Source: Methanomassiliicoccus sp. (GTDB lineage Archaea > Thermoplasmatota > Thermoplasmata > Methanomassiliicoccales > Methanomassiliicoccaceae). Taken from it: a stretch of 64,000 bases of DNA. The number at the start of each line of letters is the position of its first letter. Positions within the stretch are counted from its first letter, which is position 1. The stretch covers positions 62,001 through 126,000 of the forward strand of contig JADFDJ010000004.1 of NCBI GenBank assembly GCA_018262895.1. Direction: 5' to 3'. The translations under genes and the position numbers were made by a program. The notes below the pieces were generated by a model. That model saw only the letters and a program-made list of their open reading frames with translations. It was not told the DNA's origin and did not search any database. Below are positions 46,110-54,372 of the stretch, in pieces.

Positions 46110-46388
46110 GTTACCAAAGTTCACGCCGCCCATATACTGGTCAAGGACCAGGCAAAGGCATACGAGCTGCTCGCCCGCATCAAGTCCGGGGAAAAGTTCG
46201 AGACCATCGCCAAGGAGTATTCCATGTGCCCTTCCAAGAGCAAGGGAGGGGACCTGGGGACCTTCGGACGCGGTCAGATGGTCAAAAAGTTCGAGGACGC
46301 GGCCTTCAATGCCAAGAAGGGTGAGGTAGTGGGACCGGTCAAGACCGAGTTCGGCTACCACCTCATAAAGGTCATCGACAGCCAGTAA
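46110..46388 (+). CDS. parvulin-type peptidyl-prolyl isomerase
   Basis: A 92-residue stand-alone parvulin: HAAHILVKDQ (active His), then ARIKSGEKFETIAKEYSMCPSKSKGGDLGTFGRGQMV and a C-terminal GYHLIKVIDS. The length and sequence match cytosolic Par10/PpiC. ATG 46110 follows a TATA-like TTTTTATTG by about 27 nt; the frame from 46056 starts before it. Folds or repairs proline-containing proteins. Confidence 0.92.
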   Translation, partial: VTKVHAAHILVKDQAKAYELLARIKSGEKFETIAKEYSMCPSKSKGGDLGTFGRGQMVKKFEDAAFNAKKGEVVGPVKTEFGYHLIKVIDSQ

Positions 46389-46396
46389 ACACCATT

Positions 46397-46412
46397 CCGG
46401 CCGGAAGGCCGG
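46397..46412. terminator. hairpin between convergent genes
   Basis: CCGGCC GGAA GGCCGG, a perfect 6-bp stem with a 4-base loop, lies between the parvulin stop and the end of the membrane protein on the other strand. T-rich sequence follows on the plus side. It may serve both genes. Confidence 0.5.
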
Positions 46413-46419
46413 TGATTTC

Positions 46420-46785
46420 TCATTTCAATATTGCATAGGTCCATGCCAGAGCGGACACCAACAGCATCGTCAGCGCCCTGTAGAGATCGAAGATGAAGAA
46501 GCCTGCCAGGAACGACAGCGCGATGGCCGCTATGCCCAAAGCCCCCGCCGTACGGAAGGCCTTCCTCGATCTCCGCACACCCTCGATAAGCCAATCATAG
46601 GAGAAGTACAGGACCGCTATGAACAGGACCACAGCCGCGATCTGGATACACGGTCCGATCCTCTCCAAGGTGGTCTCCAGGATCATCTGGCCGGGATTGA
46701 TACCTAGGCCTGTCAGAACACCCCAAACGAAGGCCGAGAGGACGGGCTTGATATCGAGCTTGCGTTTGCTCCTTCGCCTGGGCAC
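46420..46785 (-). CDS. small membrane protein, unknown function
   Basis: A 121-residue protein with a basic N-terminus (RRRSKRKLDIK) and four hydrophobic segments (about 14-34, 46-64, 80-97, 99-119). No family recognised. It is convergent with the parvulin gene. Confidence 0.65.
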   Translation of the reverse strand: MPRRRSKRKLDIKPVLSAFVWGVLTGLGINPGQMILETTLERIGPCIQIAAVVLFIAVLYFSYDWLIEGVRRSRKAFRTAGALGIAAIALSFLAGFFIFDLYRALTMLLVSALAWTYAILK

Positions 46786-46953
46786 GCGACCCCATATCCT
46801 CTTCCTCTCTTATCCTTTCTCCTTCCAGTATCTGCCAGTAACATGCTGATGATGAACGATATGGATATCTGCACAGGCCGCATTCAACGCTGAACACCGA
46901 ACCGATGAGGGCAGATTATTATTAGCGCGGCCGCGCCTTTAGTGAGGATCACA

Positions 46954-47487
46954 ATGTCCGAGGAGGTAAAGTTGAACCTGGGGGCCATTGAAGCGGTGAT
47001 GCAGCTGCCGCCTGCCCCCGTTGTGCTGCTGGCTGTGGGCGGGGATGAGCCGAACGTCACCACCATAGGGATGTTTAACGTGTTCTCGGTGGACCCTACC
47101 ATCGTGGGCATCGGTATCAAGTCATCACGCTTCAGCTACAAGCTGCTCGAGGAGAGCGATGATTTCTCCCTCAATGTTCCCGGAAGGGATCTTCTGGAGC
47201 ATGTTGTGAAGTGCGGAAAGCACTCAGGTAGCCGGCTGAACAAGTTCTCAGAGGTGGGTCTGACGCCTAAGCCCGGCAGCAGGATCAGGTCCCCCACGAT
47301 CGCAGAGTGCCCGTTGGCTCTGGAGGTCAAGAAACTGGAGAACATCGACCGCGGCGACTGGGACCACATCTGGTACATGGGAAAGGTGGTCCATGCGGAC
47401 ATAGACAAGGATTATGACAGGAGCAACGTCCTCCTCTACTGGGACGGTGAGTTCTGGACCCCGGAGATGGTGCAGGGAAAGGAGTGA
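46954..47487 (+). CDS. flavin reductase-like protein
   Basis: About 177 residues with the FMN-binding split-barrel pattern: PPAPVVLLAVGGDEPNVTTIGMFNVFSVDPTIVGIGI, then NVPGRDLLEHVVKCGKHSG. It resembles archaeal flavin reductase/ferric reductase-like FMN proteins. GTG 46942 is in frame, but GTGAGG lies right before ATG 46954. It reduces a flavin or an unknown acceptor. Confidence 0.87.
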   Translation: MSEEVKLNLGAIEAVMQLPPAPVVLLAVGGDEPNVTTIGMFNVFSVDPTIVGIGIKSSRFSYKLLEESDDFSLNVPGRDLLEHVVKCGKHSGSRLNKFSEVGLTPKPGSRIRSPTIAECPLALEVKKLENIDRGDWDHIWYMGKVVHADIDKDYDRSNVLLYWDGEFWTPEMVQGKE

Positions 47488-47676
47488 TCACTCCAGCAGC
47501 TCCCGGACCGCCGAGGCCGGCCATATGGCATGAGCCTCCTTGAGATGGACCCGGAGATGGTTGGATAGATCCTCGCCGTCATGTCCATAGATGCGGCTCA
47601 CGCAATAGGGGCAAAGCAGTGATTCCTCGACATCCTCCCCAGGTTCCCTGTCAGAAGGTACGGTTCCCCGCTTCAT
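47488..47676 (-). CDS. small C2H2-like zinc-finger protein
   Basis: A 62-residue protein with CPYCVSRIYG then DLSNHLRVHLKEAH: CxxC followed about 20 residues later by HxxxH and a further His. GGGAGGGG directly precedes the ATG. It reads toward the flavin reductase, ending one base from it. Similar layouts are found in the 35-residue neighbour and the broken gene at 32.0-32.6 kb. A DNA-, RNA- or protein-binding role is inferred. Confidence 0.7.
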   Translation of the reverse strand: MKRGTVPSDREPGEDVEESLLCPYCVSRIYGHDGEDLSNHLRVHLKEAHAIWPASAVRELLE

Positions 47677-47733
47677 CCCCTCCCACAGCTCAGGGTGGTG
47701 TTCCCTTCCCTCGTTCCCGGTAAGGGGGCTTTC

Positions 47734-47841
47734 CTACATATCGTGAACGTTGGTCATGTGCTCCAGCAGTGCCCTTGTCAGTTCAGACTCCCCGTCACCA
47801 TCGAGGAACTCGGAGCAGATGGGGCATCGAATTGTGGTCAT
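47734..47841 (-). CDS. 35-residue zinc-finger protein
   Basis: A short frame encoding CPICSEFLDG then LLEHMTNVHDM, a full C2H2-like finger (CxxC then HxxxxH) and little else. ATG 47841 is followed by TTIR. It sits 57 bases upstream of the 62-residue zinc-finger gene on the same strand and has the same CPxC...H...H arrangement. The agreement in two adjacent frames makes chance unlikely. Confidence 0.6.
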   Translation of the reverse strand: MTTIRCPICSEFLDGDGESELTRALLEHMTNVHDM

Positions 47842-47905
47842 GCACAAATAATCCGAGCAGCGTTGCCATAAATGCTTCCACTCAAAGAGACGGGGAGAGA
47901 CCTGC

Positions 47906-48088
47906 ATGACACCGGAGGTCGGCAGGACCGTTGTGCGAGAGAACCGTTCCTATTTGAGCATCAAGGACGATAGCGACCCCTCGGGATGGTTCCAGGGAGG
48001 AGAAGCTCAACGCCTGGAGCCCACGAACATCACAGCCCATAAGTGCATTTATTTCCATCCGACAGCAATTGTATATATTATTCAGTGA
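47906..48088 (+). CDS. possible 60-residue protein
   Basis: A frame of 60 codons with a high share of G or C in the third position, as in real genes here, and a CATAAATGC TATA-like element about 35 nt upstream. The last codons overlap the strong TATA box (TGTATATATTATT) of the next gene. The product is polar with no recognised motif. Doubtful. Confidence 0.35.
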   Translation: MTPEVGRTVVRENRSYLSIKDDSDPSGWFQGGEAQRLEPTNITAHKCIYFHPTAIVYIIQ

Positions 48089-48119
48089 GCATCTAGAGGA
48101 AAAAGAAGGGGATGAAGAG

Positions 48120-48542
48120 ATGAAGAAACTGTGGCGATGCAATGTCTGTAACGATATTCACTATGGTGTGAAAGCTCCGACCATCTGCCCGACCTGCGGT
48201 GCCAAGATGGCTTTCACGCTGATCGATTACCCAGAGTCCATGAAGGTCATCTTCGATGACGGCGAGAGGCTCGATGAGGTGGACAAGCTCCTCGAGGTGT
48301 GGAACAAGTTCGCGGAAGGAAAACCCTTCAAGGTTAATCCTGACGAGGTGTTCGTACGCACATTGGCGAAGGGGGAGCTGGAGAACCAGAAGAACCATGG
48401 GTTGAAGTACTGCCCGTGCAGGATAACCACAGGAGATAGGTTCGAGGACCTGGCCCTGATCTGCCCGTGCAACTTTTTTATACAGCCAGTCTACAAAGAG
48501 AGTGGTGAATGCTGGTGTGGTCTGTTCGTAAAGAGGGATTGA
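48120..48542 (+). CDS. rubredoxin-like / ferredoxin-thioredoxin reductase-like protein
   Basis: A 140-residue protein. The N-terminal 30 residues are a rubredoxin-type iron site (C7, C10, C23, C26 in CNVC and CPTC). The C-terminal half has CPC (98-100), CPC (115-117) and CWC (131-133), the Cys spacing of the catalytic beta chain of ferredoxin:thioredoxin reductase, where a CPC/CPC/CHC set holds a 4Fe-4S cluster next to a redox disulfide. It therefore probably passes electrons from a carrier to a thioredoxin. ATG 48120 is chosen; a strong TATA box (48069-48078) lies just inside the longer frame's start. The next gene encodes a CPHC thioredoxin-like protein one base after its stop. Confidence 0.85.
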   Translation: MKKLWRCNVCNDIHYGVKAPTICPTCGAKMAFTLIDYPESMKVIFDDGERLDEVDKLLEVWNKFAEGKPFKVNPDEVFVRTLAKGELENQKNHGLKYCPCRITTGDRFEDLALICPCNFFIQPVYKESGECWCGLFVKRD

Positions 48543-48543
48543 G

Positions 48544-48849
48544 ATGAGCGAGGCAGGAGACCGATTGATCTTCTTCTGGGGCCGGGAGTGCCCCCACTGC
48601 GCGAAGCTCCACCCCGTCGTTACCGAGGTCAGTGAGGAGCTCGCTAAGGAGAACGGCCGCGGTATCGAGGAGAAGGAGGTGTGGCACTCGGAGGAGAACG
48701 CCAAGCTGATGCGGTCCTATGGTCAGGCCCTGAAGAAGGCCTGCGGCGGGTCCCTCGGAGTACCGGCGCTGTACAATGAGAGGACCAAGAAGGCCCTCTG
48801 CGGCATGAGGACCACCAAGGAGCAGATCCTCGAGTGGGCCAGGGAGTAG
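48544..48849 (+). CDS. thioredoxin-like protein (CPHC)
   Basis: A 101-residue thioredoxin-fold protein with CPHC (C16-C19) as the active site and a cis-Pro segment (LGVPALYNERTKKALCGMR). CPHC is the DsbA-type motif and is oxidising in DsbA, but this protein lacks a signal peptide. It begins one base after the FTR-like gene and is the likely partner of that protein, completing a small thiol-redox operon. LplB and LplA follow within a few bases, so transcription may continue. Confidence 0.85.
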   Translation: MSEAGDRLIFFWGRECPHCAKLHPVVTEVSEELAKENGRGIEEKEVWHSEENAKLMRSYGQALKKACGGSLGVPALYNERTKKALCGMRTTKEQILEWARE

Positions 48850-48853
48850 GCCG

Positions 48854-49138
48854 GTGCGGGCCTCCGCCCAAAGGAGGGTCCCGGGTGGTAAGAGGGTGAG
48901 GGTCCACCTGGAGCTGGAGGGCGGAGCTGTCATGGTAGCAGAGATCTCCGGCGACTTCTTCCTGTATCCGGAGGACAGCTTGAAGGCTCTGGAGGACGCA
49001 TTGGTGGGTTTATCCGCAAGCACCACCGAGGGCTCGGTCCTGGCGCTGGTAGAGCATATCTTCGCATCTCACAACATCACCTCATTTGGTTTCACGCCGC
49101 ACGACCTTGCCCGGACGATCTGGGAGGCTCTCCGGTGA
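48854..49138 (+). CDS. lplB: lipoate-protein ligase subunit B (LplB)
   Basis: A 94-residue protein matching the separate accessory subunit known in Thermoplasma acidophilum: GGKRVRVHLELEGG, ISGDFFLYPEDSLKALEDALVG and FTPHDLARTIWEAL. In that organism LplA cannot activate lipoate without LplB. GTG 48854 is used, with GGGAGTAGG upstream. Its end overlaps lplA by 4 bases (GTGA), so the subunits are made together. Confidence 0.85.
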   Translation: MRASAQRRVPGGKRVRVHLELEGGAVMVAEISGDFFLYPEDSLKALEDALVGLSASTTEGSVLALVEHIFASHNITSFGFTPHDLARTIWEALR

Positions 49139-49881
49139 TCTGGAGGCTGCTTCCGTTCGAGCATAACCGGGCCGCGATGAACATGGCCATCGATGAGGCA
49201 GTGTGCGAAGGCGTTGCCGGGCAACGATCACCTCCGACCATTAGGTTCTACGGCTGGACCCCTTCGGCGGTCAGCATTGGATGCTTCCAGAACATCCTGG
49301 ATGAGGTGGATGTGGAAGAGTGCCGCCGACAGGGTGTGGACGTGGTCCGCCGGCGCACCGGGGGCGGAACGGTTTTCCACGACCAGGCCGGGGAGGTTAC
49401 CTACAGCGTCATCGCCCCCGAGCCGGAGATGGGGAGGGACATACTGGCATCTTACCGCAGGGTCTGCGGCTGGGTCATCGATGCCCTGTCCGATCAGGGC
49501 ATCACCGCCGAGTTCTCGCCCATCAATGACATCATCGTCAACGGAAGGAAGGTGTCCGGCTGTGCCCAGACCAGGCGGAGGGGCGTGTTCCTGCAGCACG
49601 GGACGGTGCTCCACTCCCTGGATGCCGGGAGGATGTTCGCCCTCCTCAGGGTCGACAGGGAGAAGCTTGCTCAGAAGGGATTGGGGTCCGCGGAGGAGCG
49701 TGTGACCTCATTGTCAGAGCTGTGCGGCTGCACTCGGGATGAGCTGCTGTCCAGCCTACGGCAGGCGTTCCTCCGGGGAAAGGAGCACTTCTCCGGTGAC
49801 CTGACCTCGTACGAGAGGGACCGGGCGCTGGAGCTGGCACGATCTCGGTACGGCAACCGCGAATGGACCTTTTCACGCTAG
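49135..49881 (+). CDS. lplA: lipoate-protein ligase catalytic subunit (LplA)
   Basis: A 248-residue catalytic subunit with the ATP/lipoyl-AMP motif RRRTGGGTVFHD (72-83) and the active Lys at about 139 in NGRKVSGCAQ. It attaches lipoate to the E2 lipoyl domain encoded next door on the other strand, needing the LplB subunit. GTG at 49135 starts it. It lacks the C-terminal domain of bacterial LplA, as expected when LplB is separate. Confidence 0.93.
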   Translation: MIWRLLPFEHNRAAMNMAIDEAVCEGVAGQRSPPTIRFYGWTPSAVSIGCFQNILDEVDVEECRRQGVDVVRRRTGGGTVFHDQAGEVTYSVIAPEPEMGRDILASYRRVCGWVIDALSDQGITAEFSPINDIIVNGRKVSGCAQTRRRGVFLQHGTVLHSLDAGRMFALLRVDREKLAQKGLGSAEERVTSLSELCGCTRDELLSSLRQAFLRGKEHFSGDLTSYERDRALELARSRYGNREWTFSR

Positions 49882-51098
49882 ATGCCCAGCAGCAGAAGCT
49901 CCGGGCTCTCCAGGAACCGCCTCAGGTCCGTGAGGAACCTGGCTGCCTCCGCCCCGTCCATTATCCGATGGTCGAAGGTGAGGGACAGGTCCAGGACCTT
50001 CCTCGGCCTGACCTCCCCGTCGAGGACCAGCGGCGCATCGTAGATCCTGCCGGTGCCCAGGATGGCCGCCTCTGGATGGTTGGGGATGGGGGTGGCGAAG
50101 GTACCTCCGAACACGCCATAGTTGGTTATGGAGAAGGTGCCCCCCTTGAGATCGGCCAGGTCGACCTTCCGCTCATGGGCTGCGTCGGACAGCGTCTTCA
50201 GCTCAGCTGCCAGCGCCACTATGTCCTTCTGGTCCGCCGCCTTGACCACCGGCACCATCAGTCCCTCCTCGGTGGCCACGGCCACGCCCAGGTTGTAGTA
50301 CTTCTTTATGACAATCTCCCCGGTCTCCTCGTCCATGGAGGAGTTGAGGACCGGGTTGCTCTGGAGGGCTGCGATGACCGCCTTCATTATGAACGGCAGG
50401 TAGGTGAGCTTCACCCCCTTCGACTGAAGGACATGGTCCTTGACCTTCTCCCGCAGGGCCACCAGCTCGGTCACGTCCGCGGTGTCCTGGGTGGTGACCA
50501 GCGCGGCCTTGCTCTGAGCCTCCATCATGTGTTTGGCCACGGCGCGGCGCACCCCTCTAAGCGGCCTTCGCTCGACCCATCCGTATAGGTCGAACTTCGG
50601 TTGGACCTTGGGGGCGGGGGGCTCCTCCGTCACCGCCACCGCTCCCCGAACGTCATTTTCGACCACCCTGCCCTCAGGGCCCGTCCCCTTCACGGTGGTG
50701 ATGTCCACTCCCAGGTCACGGGCTAGCTTACGAACCGCGGGGGTGGCCTGCACCGCGGCGGGCGCCCTCCCTTCCGGCCGGCTGCTGACGACCACCTCAT
50801 CGCTAACCGGCAGCTCTCCCACCACCGATACCGAACCCGCTTCGGCCTCCTCGCCCTGCCCGCCTTCCTCGATGGTGGCGAGCACCTCTCCCACCTTGAC
50901 GATGCCTCCTACAGGGAAGCTCAGCTTTCCCATGCGGCCGGAGTAGGGCGAAGGCATCTCCACAATGGCCTTGTCGGTCTCCACTTCAGCGATGGACTGG
51001 TCCTTCCTCACCAGGTCCCCCTCCTTGACCAACCACTTCTTGATCTCACCCTCAGTCACTCCCTCCCCGAGGTCGGGGAACCTAAACTCCCTGGCCAT
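49878..51098 (-). CDS. pdhC: dihydrolipoyl acyltransferase (E2) of 2-oxoacid dehydrogenase complex
   Basis: A 406-residue E2. The lipoyl domain (1-80) has the lipoylated Lys at about 43 in ETDKA. A linker and a peripheral-subunit-binding domain (about 120-155, PAVRKLARDLGVDITTVKGTGPEGRV) follow, then the catalytic domain ending FDHRIMDGAEAARFL, with the catalytic His and Asp at about 377 and 381. There is one lipoyl domain only. ATG 51098 has TAGGAGG upstream; the longer frame from 51320 overlaps E1beta. The end of the E2 gene overlaps the end of lplA by 4 bases. The 2-oxoacid (pyruvate or branched-chain) cannot be told. Confidence 0.93.
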   Translation of the reverse strand: MAREFRFPDLGEGVTEGEIKKWLVKEGDLVRKDQSIAEVETDKAIVEMPSPYSGRMGKLSFPVGGIVKVGEVLATIEEGGQGEEAEAGSVSVVGELPVSDEVVVSSRPEGRAPAAVQATPAVRKLARDLGVDITTVKGTGPEGRVVENDVRGAVAVTEEPPAPKVQPKFDLYGWVERRPLRGVRRAVAKHMMEAQSKAALVTTQDTADVTELVALREKVKDHVLQSKGVKLTYLPFIMKAVIAALQSNPVLNSSMDEETGEIVIKKYYNLGVAVATEEGLMVPVVKAADQKDIVALAAELKTLSDAAHERKVDLADLKGGTFSITNYGVFGGTFATPIPNHPEAAILGTGRIYDAPLVLDGEVRPRKVLDLSLTFDHRIMDGAEAARFLTDLRRFLESPELLLLGI

Positions 51099-51109
51099 TT
51101 TGGAACCTC

Positions 51110-52087
51110 CTAGAAATTGGCGACCCTTTCGATGGCATTCTCTATCCTCCCTGGCGTTATGTAATAGTGTCCCTCTCCCTGGGGAAGGGGCACTACGATG
51201 TCCGGGGCCGTGACCCTCTCCACCGGAGCCTCCAGCGATAGGAGCGCCCCCTCGTTGATCCGGGCGATCAGCTCCGCGGCCACGCCGCAGTTCCTGGGCG
51301 CCTCCTGGACAATGACGCATCGTCCTGTCTTGCGCACCGAGGACAGCACCGCGGTGCTATCCATGGGCGAAAGGGTCCTAAGGTCCAGGACATCGCACTC
51401 GATGCCTTTCTTCCCAACCGATCCCACCGCCTTCTCGATAAGCGGCATCATCGCCCCCCACCCCACCACGGTGATGTCGTCCCCTTCCCGCACCTGGCGG
51501 GCCTCTCCGAGAGGGATGGTGAAGCTCTCCTCCTCCACCTCCTCTTTCATCAGACGGTAGCTCCTGGTCGGCTCCAGGAATACCACGGGGTCGGGATCGC
51601 GTATCGATGATATCAATAGGCCCTTGGCCTCGCGCGGCGTGGACGGGACCACCACCTTCAGCCCGGGGACCTGCACGAACAGCGCCTCCATGCTCTCGGA
51701 GTGATGCTCCAGAGCCTTAACGCCGGCTCCGTATGGCATCCTCATTACCATGGGCACGTGCATACCGCTGCGGGTGCGGTTCCGCATGCGGGAGGCGTGG
51801 GAGATCATCGTGCTGAGCGTGAGGTAGGAGAACCCCATGAACTGGATCTCCGCCACCGGCCTCAGGCCGTTCAATGCCATGCCCACGGCCATTCCCGCTA
51901 TGGCCATCTCCGCAAGTGGGGTGTCCACCACCCTATCCGCTCCGAAGCGGTCGAGGAGGCCTTCGGTCACCCGGAAGACCCCACCGTCCCTTCCCACGTC
52001 CTCGCCCAGGACCACCACTGAGGGATCCCTCTCCATCTCCCCGCCGAAGGCCTGGTTGAGAGCGGACACCATGTTAAGGACGGCCAT
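51110..52087 (-). CDS. pdhB: 2-oxoacid dehydrogenase E1 beta subunit
   Basis: A 325-residue subunit with the E1beta pattern VVVLGEDVGRDGGVFRVTEGL near the N-terminus, IAGMAVGMALNGLRPVAEIQF and a C-terminal SLEAPVERVTAPD. It pairs with E1alpha to decarboxylate a 2-oxoacid with thiamine diphosphate and load the acyl group onto lipoyl-E2. The ATG at 52087 touches the E1alpha stop as TGATG. The E2 gene starts 12 bases after its stop. Confidence 0.93.
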   Translation of the reverse strand: MAVLNMVSALNQAFGGEMERDPSVVVLGEDVGRDGGVFRVTEGLLDRFGADRVVDTPLAEMAIAGMAVGMALNGLRPVAEIQFMGFSYLTLSTMISHASRMRNRTRSGMHVPMVMRMPYGAGVKALEHHSESMEALFVQVPGLKVVVPSTPREAKGLLISSIRDPDPVVFLEPTRSYRLMKEEVEEESFTIPLGEARQVREGDDITVVGWGAMMPLIEKAVGSVGKKGIECDVLDLRTLSPMDSTAVLSSVRKTGRCVIVQEAPRNCGVAAELIARINEGALLSLEAPVERVTAPDIVVPLPQGEGHYYITPGRIENAIERVANF

Positions 52088-53169
52088 CACCTCCCACCCC
52101 CTTCGAGCCGACGGCAGCGCTCCAGCTGCTCCGTCAGCGTTCGAGGCATCTGGGCGTAGGTGTGCTTGAAGACATCATCGACGGTAGGCCGGGGGAACCT
52201 CTCCGCCTCCACGACGATGCGCTCCGTCTCCTCCTTAGCCTCTCCCAGGATGGTTTCCTCTTGCCTCTCGTCGAGCATGCCCCTGTTCATCAGGTAGGCC
52301 TTGAGGCGGACCAGGGGGTCGCGCTTCTCCCACTCCTTCAGCTCCTCCTCGAGACGGTACTTTTTGGCGTCATCCGATGTGGTGTGGTTCCCCATGCGGT
52401 AGGTGTACGCCTCAATCAGCGTCGGACCCTCTCCCCTGCGGGCGCGCCCCACCGCCTCCTGGGTGGCCATGTACATCGCCAGGACGTCGTTTCCATCCAC
52501 CATGATGCCCGGGAAGCCGTACGCCACGGCCTTCTGGGCCAGGGTAGGGGCCGCGGTCTGGCGGTTGCGGGGCATGGATATGGCCCATTGGTTGTTCTGA
52601 ATGACGAACACGTTGGGCGTGCGGAACGTCCCTGCCGAATTGAGGGCCTCATGGAAGTCACCGGCGGAGGTGGCTCCGTCGCCGCAGTAGCTCAGGGTCA
52701 CCGTCCCCTCCCTTCTGATCATGGACGCATAGGCCATGCCCACAGCGATGGGCAGCTGTGAGCCTACCGGGATAACTGCGGGGAGGACCTTGAGACCCGG
52801 TGGATAATGGCTCCCCTCCTCGTTCCCCATCCAGTAGAGATAGAGCCTCAGCGGGTCCAGCCCCTTCCACAGGAGCCCCGCCAGCTCACGGAAGGCCCAG
52901 ACGAGCCAGTCGTCCTTCCCGATGGCCATGGCGGGGCCGAGGGATGCGGCCTCCTGCCCTCTGTTCGGTGGATAAGCCCCCAGCCTACCCTGGCGCTGCA
53001 GGATGACCGCCTTGTCATCGATCTGCCTGGCCAGCACCATGGTGCGGTAGGCCCTCATGAGGACATCGGGATCGAGAACGGGTTCCAGGGACGGGTTCAC
53101 CACCTTTCCTTCCTGATCGAGCACCTGCAGCATTCTCTTCTTGAGGGGATCGTAGTCGTCTATCAGCAT
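52087..53169 (-). CDS. pdhA: 2-oxoacid dehydrogenase E1 alpha subunit
   Basis: A 360-residue subunit with the thiamine diphosphate motif GDGATSAG...NN at about 163-193, plus the conserved ARQIDDKAVILQRQGR and GSHYPPG. It decarboxylates the 2-oxoacid. It overlaps lipA by 7 bases. Order is lipA - E1alpha - E1beta - E2; no dihydrolipoamide dehydrogenase (E3) gene follows. Confidence 0.93.
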   Translation of the reverse strand: MLIDDYDPLKKRMLQVLDQEGKVVNPSLEPVLDPDVLMRAYRTMVLARQIDDKAVILQRQGRLGAYPPNRGQEAASLGPAMAIGKDDWLVWAFRELAGLLWKGLDPLRLYLYWMGNEEGSHYPPGLKVLPAVIPVGSQLPIAVGMAYASMIRREGTVTLSYCGDGATSAGDFHEALNSAGTFRTPNVFVIQNNQWAISMPRNRQTAAPTLAQKAVAYGFPGIMVDGNDVLAMYMATQEAVGRARRGEGPTLIEAYTYRMGNHTTSDDAKKYRLEEELKEWEKRDPLVRLKAYLMNRGMLDERQEETILGEAKEETERIVVEAERFPRPTVDDVFKHTYAQMPRTLTEQLERCRRLEGGGR

Positions 53170-54032
53170 GTGTCGGCCTCCTTGGAAACACGTTCATCGG
53201 GGGAGTAGGAGCTCCTTATGAGAGGGGCGGAGGCCACATGGAGGAAGCCCATGTCCTGTGCCTCCTCGGCCAGCCTCCGGAATGTCTCCGGAGGCACATA
53301 CTCCTGGACCTCCAGCCGGCCGTTCCGGGGACGGAGGTACTGTCCGATGGCGACCAGGTCGGTTCCCGCCGCCCTCAGGTCCCACAGGGCTTCTACCACC
53401 TCCTGGTATAGCTCCCCCAGTCCAAGCATTAGGGAGCTCTTGGTCACCATGGAGGGGTCCAGCCTCTTTATTGTTCTCAGGGTTCCCAGCGAGATCTCAT
53501 ACGAGGAGCGGCGGTCCCGGACCGTCTGCAGCCGCCTCACTGTCTCGATGTTGTGCCCCAAAACGTCCGGTCTCGCCTTCACTATGGTCCCTATATCCTG
53601 GGTCGAAGAGCCCATGTCCGGGACCAGCAGCTCTATCCTTGCGTCGGGGCTGGTCGCTCGGACCGCTTCCACCACTGCACGGTATTGTCCCGCTCCCTGG
53701 TCGGGGAGGTCGTCCCTGGTGACGGAGGTGATGACCACGTTCCTCAGCCCCAGCTCAGAGACCGCGGCGGCGATCCGTTCCGGCTCCTCGGGGTCAGGCG
53801 GCTCCGGGGGACCTTGCTCCACGGCACAGAACGCGCATCTGCGGGTGCACCTCCGCCCCAGGATGAGGAAGGTCACGTGCCCGCGGGACCAGCAATCCGA
53901 GATGTTGGGGCAATGGGAAGAGTCGCAGATGGTCTTAAGGTCCCTCCTCCTTGTGAGCTCCCGCACCTCGGCGAAGTGCTCCCCGGTGGGAGCCCTCACT
54001 TTCAACCACTCGGGCTTTCCTCGGACGAGCAT
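53163..54032 (-). CDS. lipA: lipoyl synthase
   Basis: A 289-residue radical-SAM enzyme that inserts two sulfurs into octanoyl-E2. The auxiliary cluster Cys are C36, C41 and C47 (CDSSHCPNISDC), the radical-SAM Cys are C62, C66 and C69 (CTRRCAFC), and the C-terminal RSSY supplies the Ser ligand of the auxiliary cluster. All are intact. It is first in the operon with E1alpha/E1beta/E2. No lipB octanoyl transferase is in the window; LplA/LplB may supply octanoyl- or lipoyl-protein. Confidence 0.95.
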   Translation of the reverse strand: MLVRGKPEWLKVRAPTGEHFAEVRELTRRRDLKTICDSSHCPNISDCWSRGHVTFLILGRRCTRRCAFCAVEQGPPEPPDPEEPERIAAAVSELGLRNVVITSVTRDDLPDQGAGQYRAVVEAVRATSPDARIELLVPDMGSSTQDIGTIVKARPDVLGHNIETVRRLQTVRDRRSSYEISLGTLRTIKRLDPSMVTKSSLMLGLGELYQEVVEALWDLRAAGTDLVAIGQYLRPRNGRLEVQEYVPPETFRRLAEEAQDMGFLHVASAPLIRSSYSPDERVSKEADTC

Positions 54033-54372
54033 ATGCCCTATGTATGGGAACCCGCCAGGGAAAAAGGCAACGGAGGAACGAGGTGGAATGGGGGCATCGG
54101 AGCGCTCAAAGCAGAAGTCGTCAGCCCCGACGGTCCCAAAAGCATGGGAGACGCCGATCGTGCGGGCGAGAGTTCGAAATTAATGCCCGGCCTCATCTGA
54201 GGGTGCATCAACAGGGCCCGCGATCGGGGCTGCTCTCCCTTCTTGTCCGCCAGCCACGCCATTTTGAATCACACACGCTACTGCCCCAATCCCTCGGACG
54301 GAGCGCCGAGCCCGGGCAAACCGTGATCCAAAGGATGGGCGGGGGGGACACCCTCCAACAAAGCATATCTGC
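54033..54372. other. gap between divergent lipA and SDR genes
   Basis: About 340 bases with several overlapping frames of low content, none supported. A CATTAATTT element on the minus strand (about 54175-54183) may be a lipA promoter with a long leader. No RNA gene is recognised. Confidence 0.3.
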
